From Ruegeria lacuscaerulensis (lineage in GTDB: Bacteria > Pseudomonadota > Alphaproteobacteria > Rhodobacterales > Rhodobacteraceae): a stretch of 64,000 nucleotides of DNA. The notes beneath the pieces were generated by a model. It did not search any database. It was not told where the DNA came from and saw only the letters and a program-made list of their open reading frames with translations. The translations under genes and the position numbers were made by a program. Shown piece by piece: positions 62,883 to 64,000 of the stretch. Every line of letters begins with the position of its first letter. Position 1 is the stretch's first letter. The DNA is taken from positions 1 through 64,000 of the forward strand of contig NZ_WQGO01000005.1 in NCBI RefSeq assembly GCF_013034685.1. Direction: 5' to 3'.

Positions 62883-62940
62883 GGGGCTCTGCCCCCGACG
62901 CGCTTTGCGCGCCTCCCCCGGGATATTTTTGGCCAGATGA
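62882..62940. repeat. Rhodobacterales-type intergenic repeat with two hairpins
   Basis: GGGGGC-TCT-GCCCCC (62882-62896) is followed by CGCGC-TTT-GCGCG (62899-62911), then CTCCCCCGGGATATTTTTGG and CCAGATGA. I recognise this combination from noncoding DNA between many roseobacter genes. It sits in the 75-base gap between two convergent genes, where its hairpins may act as a bidirectional terminator. Confidence 0.55.
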
Positions 62941-62957
62941 AGCTGCGCGGATTGGGG

Positions 62958-64000
62958 TTAGCCGTTTTCGCGCAGGATGTGACCAGCCAGATAGAGCGAG
63001 CCGCAGATCAGGACGCGGGCTTGCGGGTCAACAGTGACGATGGCGGTCAAAGCATCCATGACACTGTTTGCAGTAGTGGCCGGCAGATTGACTTTGGCGG
63101 CCGCGGATGCGGTGTCTTCGGCGCTAAGCGTGGCGGCTTCTCCCGGTATGGAAACGGCAGTCAGGCTTTCGGCCTGCGCGGCCAGCGGAGCTAGATATCC
63201 GGTGACGTCCTTGGTGTTGAGCATCCCGCAGATCATATGGGTGGGGCGTTTAGGCAGTTTCGCCAGCACATCGCCCAAGGCGATCCCGGCGGCGGCGTTG
63301 TGGCCTCCGTCCAGCCATAGCTCGGCTTGGGGAGCGGCATCAACGAGCGGGCCGGTTTTCAGGCGTTGCATCCGAGCTGGCCATTCGGCGCGGGTGACGG
63401 CGGCCTCATAGGCGTCATCGCCCAGGTTCAGGTGGCGCAGGACCGCCAGCGCGGCACCTGCGTTCTGGATCTGATGTGCGCCCAACAGGTTTGGCAGAGG
63501 CAGGTCGCGCAGACCCGTTTCGTCCTGATAGATCAGGCGTCCGTTTTCCTCGTGCACATGCCAGTGCTGGCCGTGAACCAACAGCGGTGCGCCAAGACGG
63601 GCGGCGGTGTACTCGATGACCTCGAGCGCCTCGTCCGGTTGGGGTCCGACGATGCAGGGCACGCCGGGTTTGATGATCCCGGCCTTTTCCGCGGCGATCT
63701 TTCCCAGTGTATCGCCAAGGAACTGTTCGTGGTCGATGGACACGGGCGTGATCACCGTAACTGCGGGTTCGTGGATCACATTGGTGGCGTCTAGACGCCC
63801 GCCAAGACCCACTTCGAGCAAAGTGTAATGGGCCCGTGTGCGCGCAAAAGCCAGAAGGGCGGCGCAGGTCGTGATCTCGAAATAGGTGATGTTTTCGCCG
63901 TTATTGGCAGCGTAGCATTCGTCCAGCACCTCGGTCAGGGCGGGTTCCGAGATCAACTCTCCGGCCAATCGGATGCGTTCGTGGAACCGGGCCAGATGCG
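62958..64000 (-). CDS. folC: Bifunctional dihydrofolate/folylpolyglutamate synthase, N-terminus outside window
   Basis: 347 codons are present; the frame continues past the right edge, where the reading is HLARFHERIRLAGELI, a typical internal FolC piece. Further conserved parts are ENITYFEITTCAALLAF, LLEVGLGGRLDATNVI, ITPVSIDHEQFLGDTLGKIAAEKAGIIKPG and WLDGGHNAAAGIALG. The ATP-binding P-loop lies beyond the window. The enzyme adds glutamate to dihydropteroate and folates. The C-terminus ends GSLYLAGHILRENG as usual. Confidence 0.95.
   Translation of the reverse strand, partial: HLARFHERIRLAGELISEPALTEVLDECYAANNGENITYFEITTCAALLAFARTRAHYTLLEVGLGGRLDATNVIHEPAVTVITPVSIDHEQFLGDTLGKIAAEKAGIIKPGVPCIVGPQPDEALEVIEYTAARLGAPLLVHGQHWHVHEENGRLIYQDETGLRDLPLPNLLGAHQIQNAGAALAVLRHLNLGDDAYEAAVTRAEWPARMQRLKTGPLVDAAPQAELWLDGGHNAAAGIALGDVLAKLPKRPTHMICGMLNTKDVTGYLAPLAAQAESLTAVSIPGEAATLSAEDTASAAAKVNLPATTANSVMDALTAIVTVDPQARVLICGSLYLAGHILRENG

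Overview
The window comes from a GC-rich marine alphaproteobacterium, most likely a roseobacter-type Rhodobacteraceae. Gene content supports this: a lanthanide-type methanol dehydrogenase with PQQ-associated partners, a CoxG/CoxS pair, non-phosphorylative sugar acid catabolism, type I secretion of a repeat-rich RTX protein, and a YcaO/TfuA pair. Taxonomy is inferred from gene content and style only. No rRNA, tRNA, CRISPR array, insertion sequence or prophage was seen. Both ends cut genes (coxS at the left, folC at the right).

Layout. (1) 1-662: end of an aerobic CO-dehydrogenase-like operon (coxS start, coxG). (2) 734-10229: a quinoprotein alcohol oxidation island with a periplasmic XoxJ-like binding protein and PedF-like cytochrome on the minus strand; divergently, an ABC-type substrate-binding protein, a YVTN beta-propeller, a small secreted protein, an ABC ATPase and permease, a Sel1 protein, a cytochrome c, and xoxF with the DYD lanthanide signature. 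S-formylglutathione hydrolase (57614-58447) could serve the same formaldehyde route from a distance. (3) 10366-14484: LuxR-type response regulator, FIST sensor protein and hybrid PAS histidine kinase, probably a signalling module for region 2. (4) 14515-15507: aldose 1-epimerase. (5) 15593-20166: YcaO, TfuA and a thermolysin-like cytosolic zinc peptidase, then a small protein ending in seven perfect SGAKV pentapeptides. This is the best candidate for an undescribed system. (6) 20224-22729: adenylate cyclase-TPR protein and a GNAT acetyltransferase.

(7) 22934-35413: a sugar operon pair around a GntR regulator: ABC importer plus UxaA-type dehydratase on the minus strand; aldose dehydrogenase, mutarotase, lactonase, two different FAH-fold enzymes, a semialdehyde dehydrogenase and an SDR on the plus strand. 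Together they fit parallel non-phosphorylative breakdown of L-fucose (to pyruvate and lactate) and D-arabinose (to 2-oxoglutarate). (8) 35593-42871: a second GntR regulator convergent with a peptide ABC transporter and an M24 peptidase; a near-identical palindrome lies before the regulator and before the transporter operon. (9) 43135-44055: OxyR-like LysR regulator. (10) 44397-51770: a 1395-residue RTX protein with about four tandem 180-residue repeats and a CHRD segment, with its own ABC exporter and HlyD adaptor.

(11) 51905-56386: HAD phosphatase, glycosyltransferase and GH13 phosphorylase-like enzyme that could make and recycle glucosylglycerate-type compatible solute, plus a TetR regulator. 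(12) 56579-64000: AEC permease, fghA, soluble transhydrogenase sthA, a UPF0178 protein, an MFS permease, zapE, a Rhodobacterales-type intergenic repeat, and folC running off the end.
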